Positions 16,308 through 26,394 of a stretch of 64,000 bases of DNA are shown in pieces. The notes below the pieces were generated by a model. That model was not told the origin of the DNA, did not search any database, and saw nothing but the letters and a program-made list of their open reading frames with translations. The first letter of the stretch is position 1. Each line of letters begins with the position of its first letter. Both the position numbers and the translations under genes were made by a program. This stretch comes from a virus, in IMG/VR virus record IMGVR_UViG_3300030116_004255, positions 1 through 64,000 of that record; one strand, 5' to 3'.

Positions 16308-16846
16308 TACTGTTCCAATCCATATATTCTGCAAGTAAGAGTTTCAATATCATAGCTATCTCTATTTGTAAAAGATATACCTGTAATACTTGTGTTAGCT
16401 TTATGAACACCACCACCTCTAATATGTACTCCTATTTTTGTTGAAGATGGATATGCCATAGATCCTGTTTCTTGAAAACTTTGGTATGTGTAATTACTAC
16501 CAAATGGATCATAGATCCACATTGATCCATTACCATTACCATGATTATCATCTTTGTCGTGATATATCAAAGCAAACTCATCTCTATTACTACCACCCAA
16601 ATCAAATGGTGCATTTGTATATCCACGAAACATTAAATTTCTATGATCATAGTTAGCTGTAATTTCTGTTCCTGTGCTATCTACTAACCTAACATCCATA
16701 CTATTGTTTTCTCTTTGTGTATCAGCACTTGTATTGTTGAATTGAACAAAATAGACTTTGTAGTCAGCAGAAAATACAGGATTAATAGTAATCTTGTTTG
16801 CATTTCCCTGCGTCACTTCTGTAGTGCTAATTAATTTTAAACTCAT
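16307..16846 (-). CDS. Virion protein, member 2 of a three-gene paralogous set
   Basis: 179 aa. N-terminus MSLKLISTTEVTQGNANKIT, centre NYDHRNLMFRGY and IRGGGVHKANT, C-terminus LTCRIYGLEQ. The three genes overlap end to end by 1 to 4 nt. Receptor-binding or decoration by analogy with multi-copy fibre tip genes; not shown. Confidence 0.66.
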   Translation of the reverse strand: MSLKLISTTEVTQGNANKITINPVFSADYKVYFVQFNNTSADTQRENNSMDVRLVDSTGTEITANYDHRNLMFRGYTNAPFDLGGSNRDEFALIYHDKDDNHGNGNGSMWIYDPFGSNYTYQSFQETGSMAYPSSTKIGVHIRGGGVHKANTSITGISFTNRDSYDIETLTCRIYGLEQ

Positions 16847-17400
16847 TGTTTCAATCCATATAAACTTGCATCTAAAACATCTATTGTTCCTGATATAGGG
16901 TACAACCTGATTCCGTCGACATTACTAAATTGTGGTAAATATCCACCACCGAAAACTACACGAAATCCACCTGTGCTATGTATTTGACCATGCATCATGT
17001 TTTGATAACTTTGTGTCGAACTACCACCTAATTCATAAAACCATGAATGACCACTACCACTTTCCCCTGCTGCGTTTCCTGTACTATAAATTGCTCTTAT
17101 TCTGCTGTAAGTTGTAGTTAAACTATTGGCTGTTCCTGTGTCCATATATTTATAACCAAATTGATAAACTGAATCACTTTCTAAAGTTCCATTTTCAAAA
17201 AATCTTATTCCTAGTGCTTTACTGTCAGTATTAGGTTGAAAATTCGTGACAGTCAAAAGATGAGCTTTATAACTACTTTCTTGAATATCGCTAAAATCCA
17301 TAACACTATCGCCTGTTGTAGCTGATTGATGTTGTATGAGTTCTAAATCCCCACTTGCTACTGCACCTAGAAGTCCAAATCTTGCGCTACCTAATGGCAT
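16843..17400 (-). CDS. Virion protein, member 3 of a three-gene paralogous set
   Basis: 185 aa. After a leader (MPLGSARFGLLGAVAS) the shared pattern follows: LELIQHQSATTGDSVMDFSD, ALGIRFFENG, HGQIHSTGGFRVVFGGG and final ASLYGLKQ. It lies directly behind the giant fibre gene. Divergence between the three copies suggests host-range diversification. Confidence 0.67.
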   Translation of the reverse strand: MPLGSARFGLLGAVASGDLELIQHQSATTGDSVMDFSDIQESSYKAHLLTVTNFQPNTDSKALGIRFFENGTLESDSVYQFGYKYMDTGTANSLTTTYSRIRAIYSTGNAAGESGSGHSWFYELGGSSTQSYQNMMHGQIHSTGGFRVVFGGGYLPQFSNVDGIRLYPISGTIDVLDASLYGLKQ

Positions 17401-17408
17401 AACTACTC

Positions 17409-20400
17409 CTAACTAAAGTTTTGTTGAGCATTGAGTAGAGGTGTTCCTGCATCGACAAATAAAAATGTTATAAGATCAATAGATCCTGATCCTGTGGTCA
17501 TTGTATATCCTGCGCCCCCTACTGTTTTTGCAGTCACATCGCTACCACCATTTATAGTCACAGCGTTTATTGCAACAGTTCTGTCTGTGCTGTCTTGTGT
17601 AAGTTGAAGTGTAAATGTGGCTACACCTGAAGTAGGTACATTTGTAAAGTCTATGTCTGTTATGTTTTCTGAAAGAGTTATAGCACCTGTATTACCTGCT
17701 GACATATCTATTGCAACTACACCTGAAGAAGAAGTGACAGTTTGTTTTGTTTCTGAATATGCTTTTAGATTATTACCTTTAAAATCAAACACACCTGCAC
17801 TAGAAATATTTAATCTTTCTGTGCCTGCTGTGTGCATTTCTATTTCATCATTATCAGAACTTGAACTTTCTACTCTTATAAATGTATCTGTATCACCATC
17901 TCTAAATGTTGTTGCTGAGTTTGAAGTTCCTGTAATATTTATTGGATCAACAGTTCCGTCTGCAAGAGTTAGATCAAGATCCGTTGCTGATGTACCGACA
18001 TTTGTAAATTCTATAGGATCTGAACTACCATCAGCTAAGGTAAGTGGCATTTCGTCATTAACGCTAAATGTTGCGCTTGCTGCAAAGTTAGACTTAGCTA
18101 CTTTCTTTAGTGCATTAGCGCTTCCGTCATAAACAACAATAAGATCTGTTTCTGCTGGCGAACTATCTTCTGTTAAAGCTGTAATAGCAGCAGTTGTTAT
18201 ACCAGTTGCATTACCCTCAAATGTACCTGCAACAAATGTTTCAGATCCAACAGTCCACTTGTCTGTTGATTCGTTCCATATAAGTGTTTTATTAGTATCG
18301 TCACCTCTTTCAATTTCAATACCACCGTTCTCTGAAGCAGAGCCAGTTGCATTGGAATTGATAACTATGACATTATCAGCTAAGTTTATTGTTTCTGTAT
18401 TAACAGTTGTTGTTGTACCTGATACAGTTAAGTTTCCTGATACTACTAGATCATTGAAAGTCACATTAGAAGTTGTAGCAACAGCCTGTCCAATAGCTAC
18501 TTCACCAGAAGAAATAGTCACTCCTGTACCGCCTGTGACATAACTATCTATCTTGGTTTGTACTCTTGCATCTGTGTAATATAGATTTGAAGATCCCTCA
18601 CTAAGATTATCTGTGTCCTTTGTAGCAAGTCTTGTATCAAACGCAGTATTTACTCTTGCGTCTGTGTAATACAAGTTTGTTGAACCTTCGCCAATATCGT
18701 CGGTATCAGCAGTAAAGTTAACAAAAGCAGAACCATTATATTTAATTAACTGACCATTTGAAGGGGAAGTTATTGTTGTATCAGTCAAACCTGACAAAGT
18801 TGCTGTGACATCTCCAGGCTCAAATCTAGAGTTAGAGGAACTATAAACTAGTGCTTGTCCGTCTGATACAGAAGTAGTAATTACATCGCTTAGATCTGCA
18901 ATAGAAACAGTACCAAAGTCTATATCTATTTCGTCATTTGTAGTATCGTTTGTGACAGTTATTTTGGCGGATCCAGCATTGATACCTCTAAATTCAAGAT
19001 CTTCACCTGTCTTTTGTTTAAATACTCCAATACCTGCTGTGTTTTGATTAGATGCTGTATTAACTTCACCTGATCCAGATAAGCCACCAAGAGAGGACAG
19101 AACGAAACCACCAGAAGTGTCGCTATAAGAAACAACTTTTGCGTCGTCGCTTGATGTTGGATCGCTAAACAATACATCGTTTAGATCGTTTAGATCGGCT
19201 GCTGCAATTCTTGCGTCTGCTCTAGCGTTAGTAAAGTAAAGGTTTGTTCCACCTTCAGCAAGACTATCTGTAAAGCTAGGTACATCTGTTGTGTATGCAA
19301 CAGTTCCAGATTGATTTTTAAATGTTATTGTTCTATCAGCAGTTGGATTAGCAACTGTTAATTTTGTTTCAAAACCATTTAAAGAACTACCTTCAAATTT
19401 AATAGTTCTTCCTGCGTGTAAATGTAAGCCATCATCGTTAAATTCTGCTACTTTACTTGAACTTGTGACTATTTCTAAAGCACCTTTGCTACCAACTGTA
19501 TCTATTCGTCCCTGTATACTTGCATACTTAAAGTCGCCACCATCACCTGAACCAGATGAATTACCATAAAAGTTTATTGTTCCTAATGTGTCGCCTGAAC
19601 CACCAATGTCTGTTCCACCACCAGCAGGACTATCGCTGTCTGTATAAAAATCTAAAGCTGGTCCAAAGAAAGTATTGCTACCACTAGCATATAATCTTGT
19701 TCCTGTACCAAAAATAGGTGTATCTGTATTAACCCAAGCTGAACCATTGTAAGCAAGTATTTCGTTTGTTGCTAAAGAGCTTATTGTTGTATCGCTTAAA
19801 CCTGTAAGACTTGAAGTGACATCACCAGGTTCAAATTCACTATTGCTTGCGTTCCATACTAGAGCTTGACCACTAGTAGGTGCAGATGTTGTTATATCTA
19901 CATCTGATAGATCACCGACACTTGCAGCAGATATTCTTGCGTCAGCTCTAGTGTCTGTGTAATAAAGATTATTAGGACCTTCACTGAGATTATCAGTATT
20001 TTTAGTAGCCAACCTAGTGTCAAAAGCTGAATTGACACGAGTATCTGTGTAATATAAATTGCTTGAACCTTCTGACAAGCTGTCAGTATCGTGATTGGAA
20101 ATACTGCTTACTGTTCCTGTGACATTACCAGTCACATTACCAGTTAAGTTTCCTGTAAATGTAGAGTAGATACTTCCTGCATCAAATCTTTCTGAGCCAA
20201 CAGTCCATTTATCATCTGATTCATCCCAAATTAAAGTTTTATTTGTAGAAGTACCACGCTCTATTTCTATACCTGCGTTTTCACTTGGCGTTCCTGTGAC
20301 ATTGTTATTTAAAACTATTATGTTGTCGTCAACTGTTAATGTTTCAGTATTAATTGTTGTTGTTGTTCCACTTACAGTAAGATCTCCAGATACAGTCAGA

Positions 20401-23400
20401 TCATTAAAAGTGACATCACTTGTAGTTCCTACTGCTTGACCAATACTTATTTGACCTGAAGATAAAGTGACGCCTGTTCCAGCACTAAAGTGTGATCTAA
20501 CTTCGCTTGCACTAGGTCCTGTATAAGTTATAACACCAGTGCTTGAATTGTATGCTAAAGATCCGTCACCACCACTATCAGTGACACTTATAGCACTTCT
20601 TGATCTTGCGTCTGTATAGTAAAGATTGCTACTACCTTCTGTAAGGTTGTCTGTTGTACTTGCACTTAAACTTGAACCAGCAACAGAAACGACAGAGTCT
20701 CCACCCATACCTGAGTGTGCAGAACAGTAATAGTATAGAGTGTCTGGTGTTGCTGCGTTAACGACTATTTGAGTATATGCACCTGAAGATCCTGGTGATC
20801 CATTTGTTGTGACACTAGTTGTATATGCAGATCCAGAGTTATGTGTACCGTCTTTAGTTGTAGACAATACTAATGGGTGTCCATTGTTAGAACTGTCGCT
20901 TTGATCAAACCTATATGTGACACCAGGTATAAGCTGTATGCTTGCAGCAGTTTCTCCGTCTAAATGATATTTGTTTCCACTAACATTTGCTACTGTGACT
21001 GCAAATTCAATTATTGCAGTATTGCTTTCAAAATTAACTGTTTTATTGGTTAGTGTGTCTGTGCTTGTAGGTGTAAAATCTGCGCTCAGTGATCCTGAAG
21101 AATAGGTAAGTCCAGTTCCAATTTCGTTTTCGCCTATTAACTCAACCCAGTTTCCTGCGTGTGCGTAATATGCTCTACCTGTGCCGTGAACATGAGCAAA
21201 CATACCATGATAAGTTGAGGCGCTAGGTAGATCACTCTCATTTGAATATATGTTTGCAAATAATACTTTTTGTCCATTCATATCAAGATCTGAACTATTA
21301 TCAAAAGCTATTGTTCCAGAACTAAAACTTATATTTGTACCACCACTAAAACTAGAAAGAGTTGTAAAAGCAGAAGTAGAGTTGTCATAGTTTGACAAGT
21401 CATTATCTACAACAAAGTCATAATTATTATTTGCATCGTCATAAGTAATAGTAATAAGTGTCTGTGTTCCCATAGTAAGAGCTGTTCCAAGTGCGTCTTG
21501 TGCTCTTTCATTTGTAAAGTATAGATTTGTAGAACCTTCAGATAAATTGTCAGTATCAAACGCTGACATATTGACAGCAACAGTTGGGGTAGCTGTTTCA
21601 CCACTGTTGTTAGAAAGTGTTATACCTGTTCCAGCAACAAGACTTGCTACATAAGCACCCTCAGTATCAGTTCCCAAGTTAAGAGGTTCATTTACAAAAG
21701 CAGAACCGTTATATCTAAGTATGTCACCTGTTGTAGTTGAAGTCAGTGTGACATCTGTTAGATCTCCAATACTAGCTGCTGCTATACGAGCATCTGCTCT
21801 AGCGTTTGTATAATAAAGATTTGTGCTACCTTCTGATAAGTCGTCAGTATCTTTTGTTGCGAGTCTAGTATCAAAAGCACTGTTGACTCTGGCATCTGTA
21901 TAATAAAGGTTTGTACTTCCCTCACTTAAATCATCTGTGTCTTTAGCTGTAAATGCACTATCAAATCTTGCTTGTGTGTAGTAAAGGTTGCTTGATCCTT
22001 CAGAGAGATCGTCGGTAGTATTGTTAGAAAGATCATCCTCAGTTGCAGATATTGTTAATGTTCCAGCAGCGTCATCATAAGTAAGACTTACATTTGATCC
22101 TGCTGTTAATAATGTATTAACTTGATCATCTACTCGTTCAGCAGTGAAGTATAAATTAGAAGATCCTTCACTCAAACTATCTGTATCGTGATTTGAAATA
22201 CTAGAAACTGTACCAGTGACAGTACCTTCTAAGTTTGCGATTAATGTACCAACAGTGTGTCCAGTTGCAGTTATGTCAACAGTAGAGGTTGGCTCAGTCT
22301 GTAATCCGTGAAATAATCTAAATTTATCAGATTGGCTTGCGTCCCAAACTAAACCTGCATATTTTGTTGTTGATGATTGTACATATTCACCATAGAAACC
22401 AATATCAACTGAGTTTCCAGAGTTTTCGTCAGCATACTTAAATAATGGATCATTGACAGTCACAGTAGTTGAGTCAACTGTTGTAGTAGTTCCCTGTACT
22501 GTTAAGTTTCCTGTAATTGTTGCATTACCAGCAACACTAATATTTGTAGATGTAATGTCGTCAGAAGTTAATGTTCCGTCAACTTGTACATTGTTAAACT
22601 GTACATTATCAGTAGTTCCTACGGCCTGACCAATAGATATTTCGCCAGACGAAATACCAACACCTGTTCCTGCACTAAAATGCGCTCTGACCTCTGATGC
22701 TGATGGACCTGTGTAAGTAAACACTCCTGTCGTGTTGTCATAACTTAGCGATCCATCTCCACCAGCATCAGAAACAGATAAACCTGTTAATGTAATAAAT
22801 GCTGAATTTGTATTTGAATAGTTTGCTAGATCATTATCTACAACAAAATCAAATCTGTCATTTGTGTCGTCAAAAGATACTGTAATTAAAGTTTCTGTTC
22901 CGCCAGTGACCATTGCACCAACTTTATCTGTAAAACTTTCGTCTATTTCAGTTAGATCTACAACAAAAGATAAAGTACCTGAGCTTTCAGTAATATCTAC
23001 ACCTGCACCACCAGTAAAGGTAATAGTATTACCTAAAGCAATATCAGTTGAATTGCTACCGTCAGTGACAGTTATAGAGCTATTAGTAAAAGCTGAGTTT
23101 GGTAAATTAGTAATTGTATTACTAGCACCACTTATTGTTTTGTTAGTTAATGTATCAGTTGAGCTTTGTGTAATAAGTTCGTCATAAGATTGATTTTCGC
23201 CAGCAACCCAACGATTAGCTGAAACATCATAAAATATTCTTGCGTCGTCTGTGTCGCTTGTTTCGACAATAATACCGCTATCTACTTCGCCATTACCATT
23301 ATTTAATTTTATAAACGCGTCATCAACATATACGACTTCAGCAGAAGTATTTAAAAATTCACCAGCAACACTTAAATTACCACCTATTGTCACAGATCCA

Positions 23401-23741
23401 GAAGTTGTTAATGTATTAAAAGTGACATCATCGCTTGTACCAAGACTTAAACTATCTCGTGCTGTTGAACCACTTTCTACAACCCATTGTGTTCCGTCTG
23501 AAACTATAAAAGATCCGTCTGCGTGTACTAAGTTAGCTAGTGTAGTGAGATCGGCGTCATAGGCTTGTACATCAGATCCAATTTGTAGACCTATACCAAT
23601 TCTTAATGCAGCTAGAGTAGCATAACTTGCACCAGTACCACCATCGTCTAAACCAATGTAATCTGCCGATTGAAACTCCGCAAAACCGTCAGGATTTCCT
23701 TCGCTATCAATATTCAGCCTTATGGGGTTTTTTTCTGCCAT
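17409..23741 (-). CDS. Giant repeat-rich tail fibre protein with cupredoxin-like insert
   Basis: 2110 aa. It is built from about eleven copies of a short module (TDxLSEGSxNLYYTDAR with variants), alternating with longer blocks (VTFNDLTVSGDLTVSGTTTT, then TVDDNIIVLNN, then ENAGIEIERG...KTLIWDES). Around residues 915-1015 a different domain appears: ITYRF-like strand VTYRFDQSDSSNNGHPLVL and YYYCSAHSGMGG, arranged like a blue-copper fold. The C-terminal 130 residues (TVDPINITGTSNSATTFRDG onward) are non-repeated. No enzyme motif. It is almost certainly a long fibre or tail needle, with repeats setting the length. Confidence 0.85.
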   Translation of the reverse strand: MAEKNPIRLNIDSEGNPDGFAEFQSADYIGLDDGGTGASYATLAALRIGIGLQIGSDVQAYDADLTTLANLVHADGSFIVSDGTQWVVESGSTARDSLSLGTSDDVTFNTLTTSGSVTIGGNLSVAGEFLNTSAEVVYVDDAFIKLNNGNGEVDSGIIVETSDTDDARIFYDVSANRWVAGENQSYDELITQSSTDTLTNKTISGASNTITNLPNSAFTNSSITVTDGSNSTDIALGNTITFTGGAGVDITESSGTLSFVVDLTEIDESFTDKVGAMVTGGTETLITVSFDDTNDRFDFVVDNDLANYSNTNSAFITLTGLSVSDAGGDGSLSYDNTTGVFTYTGPSASEVRAHFSAGTGVGISSGEISIGQAVGTTDNVQFNNVQVDGTLTSDDITSTNISVAGNATITGNLTVQGTTTTVDSTTVTVNDPLFKYADENSGNSVDIGFYGEYVQSSTTKYAGLVWDASQSDKFRLFHGLQTEPTSTVDITATGHTVGTLIANLEGTVTGTVSSISNHDTDSLSEGSSNLYFTAERVDDQVNTLLTAGSNVSLTYDDAAGTLTISATEDDLSNNTTDDLSEGSSNLYYTQARFDSAFTAKDTDDLSEGSTNLYYTDARVNSAFDTRLATKDTDDLSEGSTNLYYTNARADARIAAASIGDLTDVTLTSTTTGDILRYNGSAFVNEPLNLGTDTEGAYVASLVAGTGITLSNNSGETATPTVAVNMSAFDTDNLSEGSTNLYFTNERAQDALGTALTMGTQTLITITYDDANNNYDFVVDNDLSNYDNSTSAFTTLSSFSGGTNISFSSGTIAFDNSSDLDMNGQKVLFANIYSNESDLPSASTYHGMFAHVHGTGRAYYAHAGNWVELIGENEIGTGLTYSSGSLSADFTPTSTDTLTNKTVNFESNTAIIEFAVTVANVSGNKYHLDGETAASIQLIPGVTYRFDQSDSSNNGHPLVLSTTKDGTHNSGSAYTTSVTTNGSPGSSGAYTQIVVNAATPDTLYYYCSAHSGMGGDSVVSVAGSSLSASTTDNLTEGSSNLYYTDARSRSAISVTDSGGDGSLAYNSSTGVITYTGPSASEVRSHFSAGTGVTLSSGQISIGQAVGTTSDVTFNDLTVSGDLTVSGTTTTINTETLTVDDNIIVLNNNVTGTPSENAGIEIERGTSTNKTLIWDESDDKWTVGSERFDAGSIYSTFTGNLTGNVTGNVTGTVSSISNHDTDSLSEGSSNLYYTDTRVNSAFDTRLATKNTDNLSEGPNNLYYTDTRADARISAASVGDLSDVDITTSAPTSGQALVWNASNSEFEPGDVTSSLTGLSDTTISSLATNEILAYNGSAWVNTDTPIFGTGTRLYASGSNTFFGPALDFYTDSDSPAGGGTDIGGSGDTLGTINFYGNSSGSGDGGDFKYASIQGRIDTVGSKGALEIVTSSSKVAEFNDDGLHLHAGRTIKFEGSSLNGFETKLTVANPTADRTITFKNQSGTVAYTTDVPSFTDSLAEGGTNLYFTNARADARIAAADLNDLNDVLFSDPTSSDDAKVVSYSDTSGGFVLSSLGGLSGSGEVNTASNQNTAGIGVFKQKTGEDLEFRGINAGSAKITVTNDTTNDEIDIDFGTVSIADLSDVITTSVSDGQALVYSSSNSRFEPGDVTATLSGLTDTTITSPSNGQLIKYNGSAFVNFTADTDDIGEGSTNLYYTDARVNTAFDTRLATKDTDNLSEGSSNLYYTDARVQTKIDSYVTGGTGVTISSGEVAIGQAVATTSNVTFNDLVVSGNLTVSGTTTTVNTETINLADNVIVINSNATGSASENGGIEIERGDDTNKTLIWNESTDKWTVGSETFVAGTFEGNATGITTAAITALTEDSSPAETDLIVVYDGSANALKKVAKSNFAASATFSVNDEMPLTLADGSSDPIEFTNVGTSATDLDLTLADGTVDPINITGTSNSATTFRDGDTDTFIRVESSSSDNDEIEMHTAGTERLNISSAGVFDFKGNNLKAYSETKQTVTSSSGVVAIDMSAGNTGAITLSENITDIDFTNVPTSGVATFTLQLTQDSTDRTVAINAVTINGGSDVTAKTVGGAGYTMTTGSGSIDLITFLFVDAGTPLLNAQQNFS
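20684..21010 (-). other. Cupredoxin-like domain inside the giant fibre
   Basis: A non-repetitive block has an N-terminal His (NNGHPL) and a late C-x2-H-x2-M (YYYCSAHSGMGG), the residue types that form type-1 copper sites, though C-to-M spacing is shorter than in plastocyanin. It may bind copper, or use the fold only as structure. Confidence 0.5.
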
Positions 23742-24922
23742 TATTCGCTCATATCTATATTTTCTGTTTCCGTAGTCCCATCAGCTTTAGTTCTTGTGAA
23801 AACTAGTGATTTACCGTCTGAGGTTGGGGGCATAATAATTCTGGACAAAGTGCTACCGTCTGCTTGTAGAACTTCTATTGCTCTTGTACTCATAGCCACC
23901 GTTGATCCACCACCATTTACCGATGCTGTCGTTGTGACAGGAATAAAATGATTTTTAAGCGGAACACCACTACTCGAACCAGTTTTCAACGCTAGTGGCA
24001 TTTTACCACTATGACTTAGAGTTATTGGTATCTTGGCTGATAGGTTAACAATCCTTTGCGTTGCGTCAGTTGTTATATCAAGTTTTCCAGATCTTTCAAC
24101 TCTATTTATTGAGGGTGTAAAAGTTTCCAAACTTAAAGTATCTGTGGTGCTACTTGCTGCAACAGTAGTTTCATTTGCTACTGCTATGTTTTGAAATATG
24201 TTTTGTGATCCTGATCCGCTAGCAGTGGAGGTTATAGTTATTTGATCATTGTTAGAATCAGAAGTTAATGTAATACCGCTACCTGCAATAAAAGTAAGTG
24301 TGTCTGAAGAGGAGTCTGCTACTACTGAAGATCCACTAGCACTTCCAGATCCAGCACTTACGCCGAAATTTGTAAAAGCATTTGCTGCTGTGTTGGTGTT
24401 TGCAATAGTGACTTTTTTTGGTGTAGCACTTGTATCCGTGCTGATAGAAATACCAGAACCAGCCTCAAACTCTACATTTTCAGAAGTTGAACTAGCTGAT
24501 ATTGTGGTATTACCATTTACAACAATTCCTGCAAAAGCATATTGTGCTGTTGCTGGTGTTGACCAAGATATATTACCTAACCCATCTGTTGTTAATACTT
24601 GTCCAGAATCACCGTCAGAACCGTTAATTCTTAATTTAGCTGAAAGAATATCAATTCTTTGTGAACTATCAATTTTTAAAGCCTCAGTGCTTGCAGTACC
24701 AAATTTTATATATGTATTTGACGCAGTAGTACCAATAGATAAATTACCGTCTGATACTACTGTTTGTCCGTCAAGATATAAGTTATCGTTTAAAGATACG
24801 ATTTGCACAGTTGCATTTGATAGGGTATATCCTTCGCCAGAACTAGAGCTGTCGAAAAAATCGTCTTGTGTTGTTAAATTGTTTATTTCTAAAGTTGATC
24901 TGCTATGTGTTGTTAAAGACAT
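23741..24922 (-). CDS. Tail fibre protein with S/T/G-rich beta repeats
   Basis: 393 aa. N-terminus contains IDILSAKLRINGSDGDSGQV followed by LTTDGLGNISWSTPATAQYA, a motif often found in phage fibre proteins. The middle repeats (VEFEAGSGISIS, LTFIAGSGITLTSDSNND) are beta-helix-like. The C-terminal part (FIPVTTTASVNGGG) ends in an acidic motif. Its stop touches the giant fibre start, so the two are likely co-assembled. Confidence 0.75.
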   Translation of the reverse strand: MSLTTHSRSTLEINNLTTQDDFFDSSSSGEGYTLSNATVQIVSLNDNLYLDGQTVVSDGNLSIGTTASNTYIKFGTASTEALKIDSSQRIDILSAKLRINGSDGDSGQVLTTDGLGNISWSTPATAQYAFAGIVVNGNTTISASSTSENVEFEAGSGISISTDTSATPKKVTIANTNTAANAFTNFGVSAGSGSASGSSVVADSSSDTLTFIAGSGITLTSDSNNDQITITSTASGSGSQNIFQNIAVANETTVAASSTTDTLSLETFTPSINRVERSGKLDITTDATQRIVNLSAKIPITLSHSGKMPLALKTGSSSGVPLKNHFIPVTTTASVNGGGSTVAMSTRAIEVLQADGSTLSRIIMPPTSDGKSLVFTRTKADGTTETENIDMSE

Positions 24923-25160
24923 TGCTTAACTCCTGTATGTCGTAAGAACCCCCTAAACTTACATATACATCTTTTAAATTCTTTGTTTTACTTTTAAGGT
25001 CTTCTAACTGATATTTCCACTCTTCATAATCAGGGTGAGATTGATCAAGTGGTTCTAATAAAATAGTGAATATCTGGACTTCGCTTTGTAGTATTTGATC
25101 AATTAAAAATCTTCTTTTTAATTTGTCGTTAAATACATTAAATTCATAAGATTCAGACAT
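24903..25160 (-). CDS. Small helical unknown protein
   Basis: 85 aa after AGGGAG. Helical, charged: KLKRRFLIDQILQSEVQIFT and YEEWKYQLEDLKSKTKNLKD. Overlaps the fibre gene by 20 nt. Possibly fibre chaperone or connector. Confidence 0.55.
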   Translation of the reverse strand: MSESYEFNVFNDKLKRRFLIDQILQSEVQIFTILLEPLDQSHPDYEEWKYQLEDLKSKTKNLKDVYVSLGGSYDIQELSNVFNNT

Positions 25161-25219
25161 AGACTCCCTATTAGATACTTTTTATATTACTTAGGGATTT
25201 TTGGATTTAAGGTTTTTGG

Positions 25220-25411
25220 TTATTCCTGCAATTCAGTAAGTTTAGCTTTTAGATCTGTAATTCTATCTGTAAGAATAGCAATTTCATTATCGTGGCCACC
25301 TTCAGCATTTGAAAGTTCCATTTCAAATATTCTTTCCTCTTCACTTTTAATTCTTGCTTGAACGAAAGCTATTTGATCTTCAGTTGATAAGTATTCGTAT
25401 GTATAAGGCAT
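25220..25411 (-). CDS. Small coiled-coil protein
   Basis: 63 aa with heptad-like IAFVQARIKSEEERIFEMEL and IAILTDRITDLKAKLTEL. Lies between the cupin-like paralogue C and the fibre genes. Function unknown. Confidence 0.58.
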   Translation of the reverse strand: MPYTYEYLSTEDQIAFVQARIKSEEERIFEMELSNAEGGHDNEIAILTDRITDLKAKLTELQE

Positions 25412-25420
25412 AGTTAAATA

Positions 25421-26185
25421 CTACCTTTTATCTTTAAATCTTTGAGTAATTGCTCTATAAGAGTTTTTGAATTTAGAATTAAGTTCACTCTTTTCAACTC
25501 TATCTAAATCTATATCTTTTTGTGTCATTTGATCAACTTTAAAATCCCAATCTTCTCTTTTAAAAGGTATGACTTGTATAAAAGGCGTTCCTCTGTCTAT
25601 GACTACATCTTTTGTTGAGTGCCATATTGTAGGAAAGTTTATGTGGTGATAGTGATCTGTTTCTACTATGCCAGGCAACACAGTAAATCTTTTTTCAAAC
25701 TGATACACAGGTTGCATAAATAAAACTGAATATCCTGGTGGTGTGTAAATGCGCCACGGATTATTAAATTTTACCCCTTCTTTAAAATCTGTTTTCTTTA
25801 ATGGCCAATTATATATTTGTTGATTCGAGTGAAAATCTATACCATATTGGGACATACCTTTATTGTCCCACTCCAAAGTTTCCATATCTCTTTGAACTAA
25901 AAAGTCAGCCCACATTGGAATAATATAACCCTGAGTTATTAGATCGACAATAGCAGGACATCTTTTTACTGTTCCACCACTCCATTTAATAGCCGTTTCT
26001 TTTGATTTTCCAAAGTAATTTGGTTTACCTTTTTCGTGAACAGCTTCTTGAATTATGTATTCATTCATACTTTTAAACCAATTAGGTATAAAAAATTTAG
26101 ATGGTTTTATACGAGCATAATTTTCAAGACCTGCAACATCCGTCTTAAATTCTATAAACTTGTTTCCCCCCAAATCAAATTTCAA
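25421..26185 (-). CDS. Cupin-like unknown protein, paralogue C
   Basis: 254 aa. The same landmarks as the two copies near 6 and 8 kb: IKPSKFFIPNWFKSM, VKRCPAIVDLITQGYIIPMW, IDFHSNQQ, NPWRIYTPPGYS, LPGIVETDHYHHINFPTIWH, RGTPFIQVIPFKRE. It is closer to copy A than to copy B. Unlike them it sits among tail genes, directly after the tail-tip/fibre gene, so a role tied to fibre maturation is reasonable. Overlaps the coiled-coil gene upstream by 4 nt. Function unknown. Confidence 0.75.
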   Translation of the reverse strand: MKFDLGGNKFIEFKTDVAGLENYARIKPSKFFIPNWFKSMNEYIIQEAVHEKGKPNYFGKSKETAIKWSGGTVKRCPAIVDLITQGYIIPMWADFLVQRDMETLEWDNKGMSQYGIDFHSNQQIYNWPLKKTDFKEGVKFNNPWRIYTPPGYSVLFMQPVYQFEKRFTVLPGIVETDHYHHINFPTIWHSTKDVVIDRGTPFIQVIPFKREDWDFKVDQMTQKDIDLDRVEKSELNSKFKNSYRAITQRFKDKR

Positions 26186-26394
26186 TCGAATGTACCTCCT
26201 GCATCAGTATATTCAGTAGCTTTAGCGTTAATTTCATTTTCTATTTCGGTAAGAATGTCATCTTCTTTATCAGTTCTATTTTTGTAATTGTAATGTTTCA
26301 TTTCAAGTTCTTGCAATTCATCTTTAAGTCTTTCAAGTAATTCTTCATTAGACTCTGATTCTGGCTCTTCAAAAATTTTATATGTTATAGTCAT
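26182..26394 (-). CDS. Small acidic coiled-coil protein
   Basis: 70 aa. Strong coiled-coil (ELLERLKDELQELEMKHYNY) followed by EDDILTEIENEINAKATEY. Start overlaps the large fibre stop by 1 nt (TAATG). Probably a chaperone or trimerisation partner for the fibre. Confidence 0.6.
   Translation of the reverse strand: MTITYKIFEEPESESNEELLERLKDELQELEMKHYNYKNRTDKEDDILTEIENEINAKATEYTDAGGTFD

Noticed and set aside
17617-18543. Long plus-strand frames opposite the giant fibre
   Set aside because: Hydrophobic Val/Ser-rich antisense of a repeat-coding gene; no start signals or context.
24249-24929. 226-codon plus-strand frame
   Set aside because: Antisense to a fibre gene, composition follows complement of Ser/Thr/Ala codons, no ribosome site.
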